Positions 12,320-22,180 of a stretch of 64,000 bases of DNA are shown piece by piece. The notes below the pieces were generated by a model. It saw only the letters and a program-made list of their open reading frames with translations. It did not search any database and was not told where the DNA came from. This stretch comes from Gambelia wislizenii (lineage: Eukaryota > Chordata > Lepidosauria > Squamata > Crotaphytidae): assembly GCA_030847615.1 (NCBI GenBank), contig JAUMIR010000001.1, positions 288,257,187 to 288,321,186 on the forward strand, written 5' to 3'. Every line of letters begins with the position of its first letter. The first letter of the stretch is position 1. A program made the position numbers and the translations under genes.

Positions 12320-12384
12320 CAGTCTTTCTACAGCCTCATTATGTCTCATTATGTATATGCAAATACAGGTATTCCAAAATCCCA

Positions 12385-12385
<1 letters not shown>

Positions 12386-12415
<30 letters not shown>

Positions 12416-12417
12416 TA
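12386..12417 (+). repeat. (AAT)n microsatellite
   Basis: About ten consecutive AAT triplets. Confidence 0.95.
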
Positions 12418-12474
12418 TCTGAAATAAGAAACCCTTCTGGTTCCAAGCATTTTAGATAAGGGATACTCAACCTG

Positions 12475-13411
12475 TAGTTCAAACAGAGCAAGAGTAATTA
12501 TCAATGAACTGTCTTCATGCAGATAACACTGGAGCTACCAAAGTTAATAAATAGTTATTTCAGTCGGAGAGTCACTTGAGTCTCTAATGATAAGCAACTC
12601 CAGGTTCTAAAGTTTAAAGGGAATGTCTTGTCAGGATTAGATACCATTCTCTAATCTGATACTGCAATGAACCTCTAGTACACTTGGAAACTTTAGGGTA
12701 AGTTTACCCAATTATCTTTCTGCACACAACTGAGTTAAAGAGATGTATGGAAGTATGATTTTTAAAAACAGAAGCATGCCCATCTCTGGGTTGCATTGTG
12801 GTAATTTTAAAAAACTGTCTGGCATCTGAGACCAACTTTGAACAGACATTGAGCTTTCATATGAAGCCCACCAGCCCATTAGATAGTCAAATGGCAGCTT
12901 CATGCTAGGTATCTACTCATACCAGGTGTTAGGAAGTAATCAAAGGTTGGTAATAATTTCCATATGGATGATTAATGTGCCTGATTTTCCAAAAAATCAA
13001 TATATATATTGTTTCTCTGGTAGAAGTGGTCAGTAGGACTCAAATGAGGGAGAAAAAGAATAGTATTTTCCCCAAACACTTTTATCATGCCTTTATATGT
13101 GACCTTGGAATCTGGAGAAGTATACTGGAAAGCAGCAGCAGCATATTAATCCCTTCAAGTGACCAAGTTTGTGAGTTGCTCCAGTTTTGTTCCATTAAGC
13201 AAGTTTTACAAGTTTATTAGGGCTCATCTGTGTACAACTGGATTTATGAATTAAGTTTCAAATGCGTACGGCATGTAATTTCTTCATTCACTCATGCACA
13301 CAGAAATTTATGTTCAAATATTAACACTTTTCACTAATTAGGTATAACTGGGAGGGAAGGTGATTACCTGTCCCTATGTCTTTAGAAAGAAATGTCTACA
13401 GCAGCTTTCAG
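12475..13411. other. intronic DNA, nothing recognised
   Basis: AT-rich sequence without coding frames or clear repeats. Confidence 0.5.
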
Positions 13412-13502
13412 CTTTCCCCAGTCATGGCCCTGTTGGATAACTCCCACTATCCCCATCAAACAAATCTGGAAGGTCTTAGGCTAAGGAAGGCTGCTCTATA
13501 GT
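13412..13502 (-). mobile_element. degenerate hAT-like palindromic MITE fragment
   Basis: On the minus strand the pattern AGCAGCCTTCCTTAGCC, CTTCCAGATTTGTTTGATG, GGGAGTTATCCAAC resembles the abundant palindromic hAT-type MITEs of reptiles, whose two halves read as complements. Divergent, and a family call is not possible here. Confidence 0.45.
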
Positions 13503-13959
13503 AACAGAAAATTCAGCCTATTTCTCCAGCTGGTGGAAGAATGCTGGTGCCAAAACTGTGTTGTACTCTCTGCAGCTATGTTATACTCTCAGAGGAAAGT
13601 TAAGAGGAAACAGAAGGCTTCGGGGGATTTAGGCTTCCCATGTGGGTACTGTTCCTGGTAGAGAGCTGTCACTATGTAAATAAAGGCACTTACTGCTACT
13701 CAAGTACAGTAATAAGCCCTATTCTGGCTCTTCACTGTAAACAGAACTTGTTAACAGAGTTTCTAGCCTGTTGTTTCTCTCAGCAGGTGAATTCATACTA
13801 CACCTACATCCTGGTAAAGACAGACTAGTTTCAGTTCGCATGCCAATTCTGGGTTTCTTTCCAACACTTTTCTCACAGGGAAAAATAAAGTCCCTGCCTC
13901 CATTCCTTTTATATATGTAATTATATATACAAATATAATAAGTGCCTTACATTATACCC
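13503..13959. other. intronic DNA, nothing recognised
   Basis: No supported feature in this stretch. Confidence 0.5.
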
Positions 13960-14235
13960 CAGATCAATCAAGATTCCAAGTGATAATTTACAAGCTCAAA
14001 TTGTGGGCTGTGCTTTGCCTAAAGCGTAGTTTAACTGGCTTAATGTTTAGAGCTGGCATCATCCTAATTGAATGCCAATGACAGAGCAAATACAATTCCA
14101 TCTGTGCACTGTTACAGCTAATGACTGAGAGTTTGTGACACTTAAGCAGTGGCTGTCAAGCAGTATGAAGAGGAAGTAGGAGACAAATGGGAGCCATCTC
14201 ATTTGAATTCTGCTGAATTACCACTGCACAGAGGA
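13960..14235. other. candidate conserved non-coding element 1
   Basis: Repeat-free sequence with TAAT-type homeodomain cores (CCTAATTGAATG, GCTAATGACTGAG) and dispersed short motifs rather than runs. Position in the inferred FIGN intron fits a regulatory element. The call is by texture only; no alignment could be made. Confidence 0.3.
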
Positions 14236-14712
14236 AGACGATTGGAGAAGAACCCTTTAGGCCCCAGTTCTGTCTAAAGTGTGGGCAGTTGCTTTTCCTG
14301 CCCTGTGAAGGCATGGCTTTGGAAAGGTTTCACATAGCAAAGGGATAAGATGAAGGGCCTCAAGATAAATGTCCCCACATTAAACACATACATACTTTTA
14401 TTGTCATCAGCAGGTCTTGCTATTTTGTGTCCACTGTCTCTACCCTCTTGCAGTGTATAGAACTTTGTACTCACCTGTCCCAGTCCCTGCCCCCCCCACA
14501 CACCACTGCCGATTCATGCTTCAAGTAGGCACTTTACAAGGTCTGAAAGATCTTGAAATGGAGGGACTTCCTGACTGAACATTACGCCAGTCCATGGTAC
14601 ACAGGTCCATGGCTGATTCTTTTAATATGCACTAGTAGGATCTGCATGAAGCTGTTCCAGGCACGGGATGAGCGATATTCAGCACAAGTTAACAAAAGCA
14701 GTGTTATGTGTC
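14236..14712. other. intronic DNA, nothing recognised
   Basis: Includes a short C-run near 14491. No coding or repeat feature recognised. Confidence 0.5.
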
Positions 14713-14815
14713 TGTGTGCCTTCAAGTCGCCTGTCGACTTATGGTGATCCCATGAATTTCATAGGGTTTTCTTAGGCAAGGAATACTCAGAGGTTGTTGT
14801 GCCAGTTCCTTCTTT
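14713..14815 (-). mobile_element. squamate SINE 3' tail, reversed
   Basis: Read on the minus strand it gives GGAACTGGCACAACAACCTC, GAGTATTCCTTGCC, AAACCCTATGAAATTCATGG, ATAAGTCGACAGGCGAC and a terminal AAGGCACACA. This is the same tail as in the SINEs at 43231 and 51081, which is RTE/BovB related. The 5S head is missing. Confidence 0.7.
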
Positions 14816-15369
14816 CTTTACTGTCTACTAATAGAGTTCACTTATTTAAAAATAAAACCGATTGATTAGATTTTTTTTTAATGGAACTTGCTTCCAAGTA
14901 AGCTGTTTTTATTTAATTGATTTATCACATTTAGATTCTAGCTTTTTCACCTGGTGCTTTGTTTTCCCAGTTACTCAGCATGACCCAAGATTTATGGCTG
15001 AGTAGAGATAGGATGACCTGAGGGTATAATTCCCCTTCTATTTTTTTTCAGAATCTTTTGCTTTTCAACTTTTCCAAAGGAAAAAATAGGAAATACCAGG
15101 AAATCAAAAGACAGAAACCAGCCAACACATGTATTTCTGTTTCATAATGTTGAGTGAAGTGCTTTTTGAACTATTACAACACTACGGTATGTTAGTTCAC
15201 TTTTATTTCCTAAATCACATAGTTTAGATCCATTCTCATCTGGTTTGTGGCCTGGTTTTGGAATTGATTTCCCTGTAGCTGTCTTGGTGAATGATCTGTG
15301 CCAGTGATTGATTAAGGTACTGAAAACTTGTTGATATTTTGGACCTCTCAGTGACATACCATGGCTTCA
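14816..15369. other. intronic DNA, nothing recognised
   Basis: AT-rich with T-runs. No supported feature. Confidence 0.5.
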
Positions 15370-15760
15370 ACATGGTCACCTTGCTGCGGTAAAATTAGTT
15401 GGTGCTGTTTTAAAGAAGGCTCTGGCTCTTTGTGGTGGGTCAATCCCCAGTGTACTATTATGTAATATATGCTCCAGTAGGGTTTTTTTTTCCCTATGGG
15501 GTGCAACAGGGTTCCATCTTGTCTCCCTTGCTCCCTTGCATCTAGATGGAAATCACTGAGAAAGGCCACCCTGAAACTCAGGTTTGGATATCATTTGCAC
15601 ATGGGTGATACATGCATGTATATAGCATAGTGATAAGTGTTCCATCTTCTTAACCTGAGATGGCATGAGAAGTCCTAAACTGGTCTCTGGTACCAACTTT
15701 GTATTTATATTAAACTGATCAAACTGAAGCTTGATCCATGTAAGAAAGAGACACAACTGG
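15370..15760 (+). mobile_element. L2-like LINE fragment (central RT region)
   Basis: Plus-strand blocks such as GGGGTGCAACAGGGTTCCATC, followed by a tract resembling the L2 polymerase motif region, with TTAAACTGATCAAACTGAAGC in the expected later position. Heavily mutated, without an open frame. Identification is by order of blocks and is moderate at best. Confidence 0.45.
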
Positions 15761-17639
15761 TCTGGAGAGGTGTGCAACCTACTTTGGATGATGTTGCACT
15801 TCCCTTCTGAAACAACAAGTTCACGCTTTAGGAGTATATCACCTATAGGCCTTATTTATGGATTGCTCAATGGTAGGGTTTGCCAGTATTGCCTTTTATA
15901 AGCTTCATTTTCTATGTCTACCACATAGAAAAAGCAGATGTGATTTCCCTAGTTATGTCTACGTCATCTGAGATTAATCTATAGTAGAGGATTTTACATG
16001 AAGATATTTGCTGAAGATAGTGCAGAAGTTTCAGCAGGTTCAATGTGTGACTGCTTGAATCCTGTGGAATGGATGGGGTAGAACTGAGCATCCTGGAAAA
16101 TGTCATAGTTACTGTTGGAATCCTTAACAGAAGTATTCCATTTTCTATAAATGGCTATTGTGATATGTTAGAGTTGAGCTGCTTTTTTTCTAGTAATTTG
16201 CAATGCGTTAATTTGTATTAATATGATGTTTGGTTAGTGGAGTACTCAAAAAGTAAGGAAAACAAAAACATTTAGGCTTGAATTCAAATAACTGTGCAAA
16301 CAGGATCTCCTCTCGGGACCAGTGACACTCAGAACTTTGCCTGCCAGCAACCTCACAATTGTGCTGAGATTTGGAGATGAAAGAAACAGAGGGTGTAACT
16401 CCTGGTGTGTGTTTTTAAACCTTTTCCAGATATCAGCACAAGTGAAGGAAAATGTCCCCCTTTTTTCCAAACCTTCTGCGGTTGCCATTAATTCCCTTCA
16501 GCTCTCTGTGGGTGTGGGTGTGGGGGATGGAAACTGAAGTCTTGGGGAGGGCAAGTAAAGGCTGTTTAGACTACTGCTTGTATTAAGTCACTTCTTGAAA
16601 TGGAGAGGAATTACACTCCTTCATATACTTTATGATATGAGAAAGTAGACTGCTATTCAAAGGATATTTTTAAAAAGAATCCCACAGTGCATGACAAAGC
16701 TCACAGGCATATCTAAATTAGTTCTTTGGATCCTGGCTTGATGGTCTTCCATGTCTTAGATCAGGTGTCCTTGCATTAACACAAGAAAACATGATCCTTT
16801 TTTAAAGGCAGTGATTGTATGTATTTGCACATGCCACTCACCTGTTTCAGGTGTTTGTTTGCTCCTTTCTTAACCTTGGGGGGATCTTGACCCAGCGGGG
16901 AGGATAGTGTATTAGTCTACATTTAGTGCATTGGTGCTGCAGTTCATGCTAGGAAGAGAGAAATCTGTGGCACACCAAGAAAATTTAGACAATACTGTGG
17001 TATAAGCTTTTGCAGTCTAAAATTTACTATGGCCCAGGACTAGTCAGTAAGCTGGTATAAGGTGAAGCAAAGTGAAAAATCTGTTGAGTAGTTTCACAAT
17101 GAAAAGTACTGTGCTTGATTTTCAGTGGAGAAAAGCTGGAGCTAAAGTCTGCCAGGAACTCTGAATTCCTTTCTTCTAATTTTGATCTTGACTTCCTTCC
17201 TTATAATCACTAGGGCCGCCCCACCCACCACACAGATTGAGTCACTCATCTCATATGGCTTCATGCCAGAGGTGACAAATCACATGGTAGTCCCCAAAGA
17301 AGAGCTGTTTGGAAGAGCCTTGCTCTCCAGAGTTGGCCAACCCCCAAATACCAGGCTCTGAGATGTCCTAAGAGCCAGGCCTTGTGTGCAGGATACCATA
17401 AACATGCTAATCCCTGATGTACGCAAGCTTCCTTGATTATGTGTGATTAAAAAAAAACCATGTGCATGCAGATAGTTCATCTATTTACCCTACATTCTGT
17501 AAAGAACATAGAGCCTTGACATAACATCATATATTATGGGCAGAACCTTCACAAACTATGGTGCATACTATATCCTGGACAAATTTCAGGAAAACTTTAG
17601 AATCTCCAGTGATGTCTACTAAGTATATACCAAGGATCC
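15761..17639. other. intronic DNA with one weak repeat
   Basis: About 16905-17040 (AGAGAGAAATCTGTGGCAC, TATAAGCTTTTGCAGTCTA) resembles a widespread tetrapod interspersed repeat of uncertain class. A short (GT/GGGT) tract lies near 16507. Nothing else recognised. Confidence 0.4.
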
Positions 17640-18124
17640 TTTGGTTAAACCAGGAGTAAGCAAAGCAAAGCCACCAATGGCATTGCCTTTCTGCAATAGT
17701 AGGATTGCATGTTCCTGTGAGGCAAGAGGCTATGCTGACAGTAGCAGTACTGCTGGTAGGGTCTCCCATGTCAGACAGGCTTTTGTTGAGCCAGACTAAA
17801 TGTGCCAAACAATTATTGGGCAGCAGCAGTAGTCAAGGGTGACTCTGGAAGAGGATCTCTCAGAGACAACAGCAGCTAATGCTACTTAGTACTTAGAAGG
17901 AGGGATGGTAAACCTCTTTTGAATGTTTTTTACCATGAAAACCCTAGATCATGAGACAATCCAAAATGAAACAAGAGATAGTGCCAGAAGATGAATCTCC
18001 CAGGTTGGATGGCACTCAACAAGCTACTGGGATATATCAGAGGACAACTATGAGTAGTGCTGTGGCTAATGATTCAACTAGAATCATTCAGCTGTTGACA
18101 TGCTCAAAGACCAAAGGCAAGTTT

Positions 18125-18476
18125 GAAGCTGCACAAAACATAGGAACATGTAATATAAGAATCAAGAGAAGCTAGGCATTGTAAAACAAGAAATGGAACA
18201 TATAAACATTGCAATACTTGGGGTGAGTTAGCTAAAGTGGACAAAAAACAGGACTTCTTATTAATCATACATGATCGGAATGCAAAAGTAGGAAACAGAG
18301 CAGAATCAAAGCTTGTAGGAAAATTTGGCCTAGGATCAAGAAATGAAGCTGGAGAGTGACTGACTGAATTTTGTGAAGCCAACAGTTTGTTCATTGCAAA
18401 CACATTTTTCAAGCAATCGAAGTGACTGTGTTCATTCACATCACCTGATGGCCAATATAGAAATCAACTAGATTAC
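18125..18476 (+). pseudogene. BovB endonuclease-domain remnant, 5' side
   Basis: The remnant of the apurinic endonuclease-like domain runs from AACATAGGAACATG to ATCAACTAGATTAC, including the conserved GxWNAKVG-like region (here with a mutated Trp/Asp neighbourhood) and the SPDGQYRNQLDY region. A stop lies at 18357-18359 and the central 150-200 residues are missing. The domain would nick target DNA to prime reverse transcription; here it is not functional. The frame is cut at 18476 by the inserted MITE. Confidence 0.65.
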
Positions 18477-18749
18477 GAGTGCGGCTATACGATCATAAAA
18501 AAAATCCGTATGGGGGGCAAAAAATATGAACAGCCTGTCGTTCGTATGCATACGAACCGGCTATACGATTTTTAACCCCCCTAAACTCCGTATGACTCCC
18601 TCTTCCCAAAGCTGGCTGGAGCAAGCAAGCCAAGCGGCAGTTTTACATCTCCCACCGCTTTTTTTTTTTAAAAGGTTCCTGGTTTGCGGACATTCGGTTT
18701 TCTGTATTTACAATATAAAATAAAAATAAATAAACATATAAATTCACGG

Positions 18750-18850
18750 ACTTACCAGACGCTCGCTAGCCAGGAAACCAACATGGCGGCCGCTCCCAAC
18801 TCCCCTCCGTGCTAGCCCCGCCCCCTCTACTCAGCCAGCCAATCAGATTA
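18750..18850 (-). promoter_or_regulatory. promoter-like cluster in the CpG-rich MITE
   Basis: The cluster contains a CCAAT box (CCAATCAG, from 18839), a GC box (GCCCCGCCCC, 18815-18824) and a YY1-like site (CAACATGGCGGC, about 18779-18790). On the minus strand there is a Kozak-like GCCGCCATG with ATG at 18784-18782, followed by CTGGTAAGT, a strong splice-donor match (18758-18750). Together these resemble a CpG-island promoter with a short first exon. Activity is inference only. Confidence 0.4.
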
Positions 18851-18870
18851 CCCTGCCTGTTCATATGTGT

Positions 18871-19060
18871 GCGAACGGACCGTACAGACCTGTCAGCCAT
18901 CCGAACGGTGTACGGATTTCTCTTCGTGATCCGCTTTCCTTCCCGCATGCCGCGTGTGCGTATTTCAGGGTGGAAAACTGGCCCCCCTCTCTTTTGCATT
19001 CGTGTGCATCCGAACGGCCGTTTGTACGGAAGTGCGAACTTTCGCACACCGTACGTATTA
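18871..19060. repeat. subterminal CGAACGG...GTACGG repeats
   Basis: Four related motifs occur: GCGAACGGACCGTACAG (18871), CCGAACGGTGTACGGA (18901), CGAACGGCCGTTTGTACGGA (19011) and GCGAACTTTCGCACACCGTA (about 19034). Spacing is irregular and the orientation is constant for the CGAAC half. These may be transposase-binding repeats. Confidence 0.6.
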
Positions 19061-19082
19061 TTTAAATCGTGTAGACAGGACC

Positions 19083-20481
19083 TACATAACTGGAAGCTGA
19101 AGATGGAGAAGCTACATTCTCTCTGCAAAAACAAGACCAGGAGCAGATTATGACACAGACCATGAACTACTAATATAAAATATTAGAGTAAAGCTAAAGA
19201 AGAACACTAAACCAACCATTGTGCCAAAATACAACTTGAAGAATATCCTCATAGAATTTGAAGATAATATAAAAAATAGATTTGAAATACTGAACCTCAT
19301 TGACCAGGAGCCAGAAGAACTCTGGACTGAAGCCAGGAACATTGTCAGGGAGGAATGCAAAAAGACACTATCTGTAGCCAAAAAGAAAGAGAAGCCTCAG
19401 TGGATGACAGATGAGAAGCAAAACTAAAAGGTGACAAAAATACAATCAGAACCCTAAATGCAACTGTTCAACTACCTGTGCACAGGGATAAGGAGAACTA
19501 CTATAATAATTAATGCAGAGGAACAGAATTGACAATTTAAAAAGGAAGAACAAGAGACCTCTTCCACAAGATCCAAGAAATCAAAGGGGAATTTAAACCA
19601 AGAGTGAGGATGCTCTATGACCAGGGAAACACATTACACAACCAAGTAGAAATAAATAGGTAATGGGAATAATACACAGACGAACTATATAAAAGAGATT
19701 AAAGAAACAGATTCATTCAAGTTAGAATCATATGAAGATTAACCTCCAATTTTCAAAAGTGAAGTTGAAGCTGCACTCAGATCACTTGGGAGAAATAAAT
19801 CACCTGGAACAGATGGCATACCAGGAGAGCCACTTCATGCTACAGAGAATCTATTCTAGTTCTAATCTGTCAACAAGTATAGAAACAAAACAATGGCCCA
19901 CAAATTAGAAATGCTCAATATCCATTCCAGTCATCAAGAAAGGAGATACCAGGGATTGCAGTAACCACAGGACCATTGCATTAATTTCCCATGCAAACAA
20001 AGTGATGTTCAAAATTCTATAAGAAAGACTTTTACCATATATGGAGCAAGAAATGCCAGAGGCCAAGATGACTAAACTGAGACTATCATACTTTGGACAC
20101 AGAATAAAAAGACATGACTCACTAGAAAAGACAATGATGCTTGTTAAGGTGAAAGGCAGTAGGACAAGAGGAAGACTGCATTCCAGATGGATAGACTCAA
20201 TCAAGGAAGCCATGGCCCAGAATCTGCAAGGGCTTGACTTGACAGCAGTTAACAATAAGAACAAAGTAAACGATGCACACTATCCCACCCTCCTGAAGCT
20301 GAAGTTCATAAAAGGAAGCACTGGGGATCATATTGCAAACTTACATTGGATATTGGAACACACCAAAGAATTTCAAAAGAAAATCAGCCTGTGCTTTATA
20401 GATTATAGCAAAGTCTTTGATTGTGTAGATCATGAAAAAGAATGGATTAGTGTTAGAGAAAGGCTGTTCCACAACATTTGA
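19083..20481 (+). pseudogene. BovB reverse-transcriptase remnant with displaced C-terminal block
   Basis: After the MITE the element continues through KTRSRL-type sequence, then a region with AKKKEKPQWMTDEKQN (19221-19427), to the palm. Motif A appears as FIDYSKVFDCVDHE at about 20394-20435. A block at 20060-20285 (LRLSYFGHRIKRHDSLEKT, then RGRLHSRWIDSI) is the extreme C-terminus of the BovB protein but here precedes motif A. Polymerase motifs after A are not intact. Frames are open only locally (for example 20041-20481). The protein would have been an RTE reverse transcriptase. Confidence 0.7.
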
Positions 20482-20750
20482 TTGTCCTGAGGTGATTGTC
20501 CATCAGGAAAGAATACAGCTACCTTCTTGAGAGAAAGACAGGATATAAATCAAATAAATAAATAAAGGTTTCCAATTGTCAAGGGGGTCAGGCATAGCTG
20601 CATTTTATCATTTTATCTATCTATTTAACTTGTATGCTGAACATAGTATCATGCGTAAAGCAGAATTAGACTCAGAGCAAGGATGTGTGAAAATTGGAGG
20701 AAGGAACATCAATAATTTAAGATATGCAGATATGCAGTATTTCATAGTAA

Positions 20751-20984
20751 AACACACATATGCCACTCATTATTGGCAGGCATGCCACCTCAAATAGGAG
20801 TGGGTAATAGCATCCTAACAATGATACAAACGCTTTCATTTTGAATCCTGGGCTCAGAGCTGACGTAATATTCTTCCTCCACCATTCTTTGCCATTGATC
20901 ATACAGTTATATATCACAAAAGATTCACAGAGATCAGAAGAACCAGTGAGCTGTGTATTGGCTAGTTTTGGCGAGCCCAGATGA
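20751..20984. other. intronic DNA, nothing recognised
   Basis: Short unique stretch between BovB and a SINE. Confidence 0.4.
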
Positions 20985-21150
20985 GGTGCCCCAAAAGCCC
21001 TGAAACTCATAGTGTGATCTTAGGCCAGTCACACATTCTCAGCCTAACCAGCTTCACAGGATAGTTGTAAGGATAAAGTAGGGATGAAAAGACCCCTGTA
21101 CATCACCTTGAGCTCACTGCAGGAACAGTAAGGTATAAATGTAACTACGA
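20985..21150 (+). mobile_element. tRNA-type SINE, 3' part
   Basis: The blocks GATCTTAGGCCAGTCACAC, TCTCAGCCTAACC, CACAGGATAGTTGTAAGGAT and a CACCTTGAGCTC...GGTATAAATG tail match the common amniote MIR/L2-tailed SINE layout. The tRNA head is too diverged to define. Confidence 0.6.
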
Positions 21151-21529
21151 ATACATAAATATCTCATATATGCAACTTTGCCCTTCCACCAGAGCTCTCA
21201 GAACACCCATGGTATTCTTTCACTTTAGTACTGAACATGCATAATATAGCGGCAAAGAAGGGTGAGATAATCTTTGAACACAAAATTCTAAAATGTACAG
21301 ATCTTGCTGTGAAGGTGATGCATAGTTCCCACTATACATGTGGCATGAATAGAAGAAATGCAGGCAATTCTCCTTTGTAATGAATGAAGTTGTTTAGTAC
21401 ATAAGCACTTCAGCAAGCAAAGGATTCTACTTGCTTTTGCTGAAACGACAATGTCCACTCGTGTAACGGAGCTGTTCTGACTGGAAATTGGGAGAAGTCT
21501 AATATGGTATGAAAACAAGCAAAAATGCT

Positions 21530-22180
21530 ATCATTACTGAAAATGGAAAGAGCAAGCACTATTTACTTGGAGGGTTATGATCATGTTTATTTTTATTTTT
21601 TAGCTCTACAGAATAATTTTTTAAAAGGGGAGAAAAACTCATAAAATAAATGGCCTTAGAGAAGTGCTGCACTACACCATATTTAAATAATTAGACTTCT
21701 GTCTTATTGAATTGTGTGTGCTCTGGGTTTAATAGTGATAAAAGCATGAATACTAGTATGATTAGGAAATTATATCATGCCACCAAGTGATTGATTGATA
21801 ACTAGAGGAAAGCTAATCATGAAACATGCTGGAAAAGAAGCATATTTTGTGTGGTTAACCCAACTGCATGATGAGCTAGTCTGGAATAAATGAAAATCAC
21901 CACTCCTTGCTTTGCCTTTTTTTCTCTTTTGGTATTTTAGATAAGCTAATAAGAAGAGAAATGAAGGAGACAGTAGGAGAAAATGCAGCTAGGCAACTGC
22001 ATGTCTAGAATTACAGCAAGGCAAAAAAAAGTGGGGGATGCATTAAATTGCTTCATTAGCAATTAGGTAGAAAGACTAGGTAAGAGCCATTGAGCCTCAT
22101 ATAAATTATAAGACTACCTAGACTACATTTAAGATGAACATCTCTTATCAAATTATCCAGGGAAATGTTCAAAAATATGG
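21530..22180. other. candidate conserved non-coding element 2
   Basis: About 650 bp without repeat signatures, rich in TAAT/ATTA cores (AATAATTAGAC, GCTAATCATGAAAC, TTCATTAGCAATTAGG) and GATTGATTGAT. Texture resembles developmental enhancers in gene deserts. No coding frame. Confidence 0.3.

Larger units (their letters stand above)
12144..12474 (+). mobile_element. Tigger3-like MITE with TA target duplication
   Basis: The terminal inverted repeats are CAGGTTGAGTATCCCTTATC at the left and its near-perfect complement ending CTCAACCTG at the right, each flanked by TA. The CCAAAATCCAAAATACTCC subterminal block is typical of Tigger3-type pogo MITEs. The centre holds an unrelated-looking foldback (12224-12338) and an (AAT)n tract (12386-12417). 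It is non-coding. Confidence 0.8.
18477..19082. mobile_element. CpG-rich MITE inserted in BovB, PIF/Harbinger-like ends
   Basis: The 606-bp insertion is flanked by TAC on both sides (18474-18476 and 19083-19085). The right end read inward is GGTCCTGTCTACACGAT and the left is GAGTGCGGCTATACGAT, an imperfect inverted repeat. The right end resembles the ends of the element at 51231-51877. The left end has a second internal copy of GGCTATACGAT (18559-18569 besides 18483-18493). The interior is exceptionally CpG-rich compared with its surroundings. No transposase frame is present. The 3-bp duplication suggests PIF/Harbinger, but TAC is not the usual TWA, so the superfamily is tentative. Confidence 0.65.
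17640..20750 (+). mobile_element. BovB/RTE LINE, degraded, interrupted and rearranged
   Basis: The 5' UTR-like part includes TCTCCCATGTCAGACAGGC and GTTGAGCCAGACTAAATGTG (17750-17805). The endonuclease region holds CGGAATGCAAAAGTAGGAA and TTTGGCCTAGGATCAAGAAA near 18275-18345. After the inserted MITE (18477-19082), homology resumes with GCAAAAACAAGACCAGGAGC (19125) and continues through the thumb-like and RT regions. These include a FIDYSKVFDCVDHE motif near 20394-20435 and ATCAATAATTTAAGATATGC near 20710. There are many stops, deletions and one displaced block (20060-20285). The order and spelling match RTE-clade BovB elements, which are abundant in squamates and ruminants. Confidence 0.85.

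Noticed and set aside
18766..19153. Long open frames on both strands (114 and 122 codons) in the CpG-rich insertion
   Set aside because: CpG-rich DNA has few stop codons. The frames overlap on opposite strands, show no domain, and start or end in BovB sequence outside the MITE.
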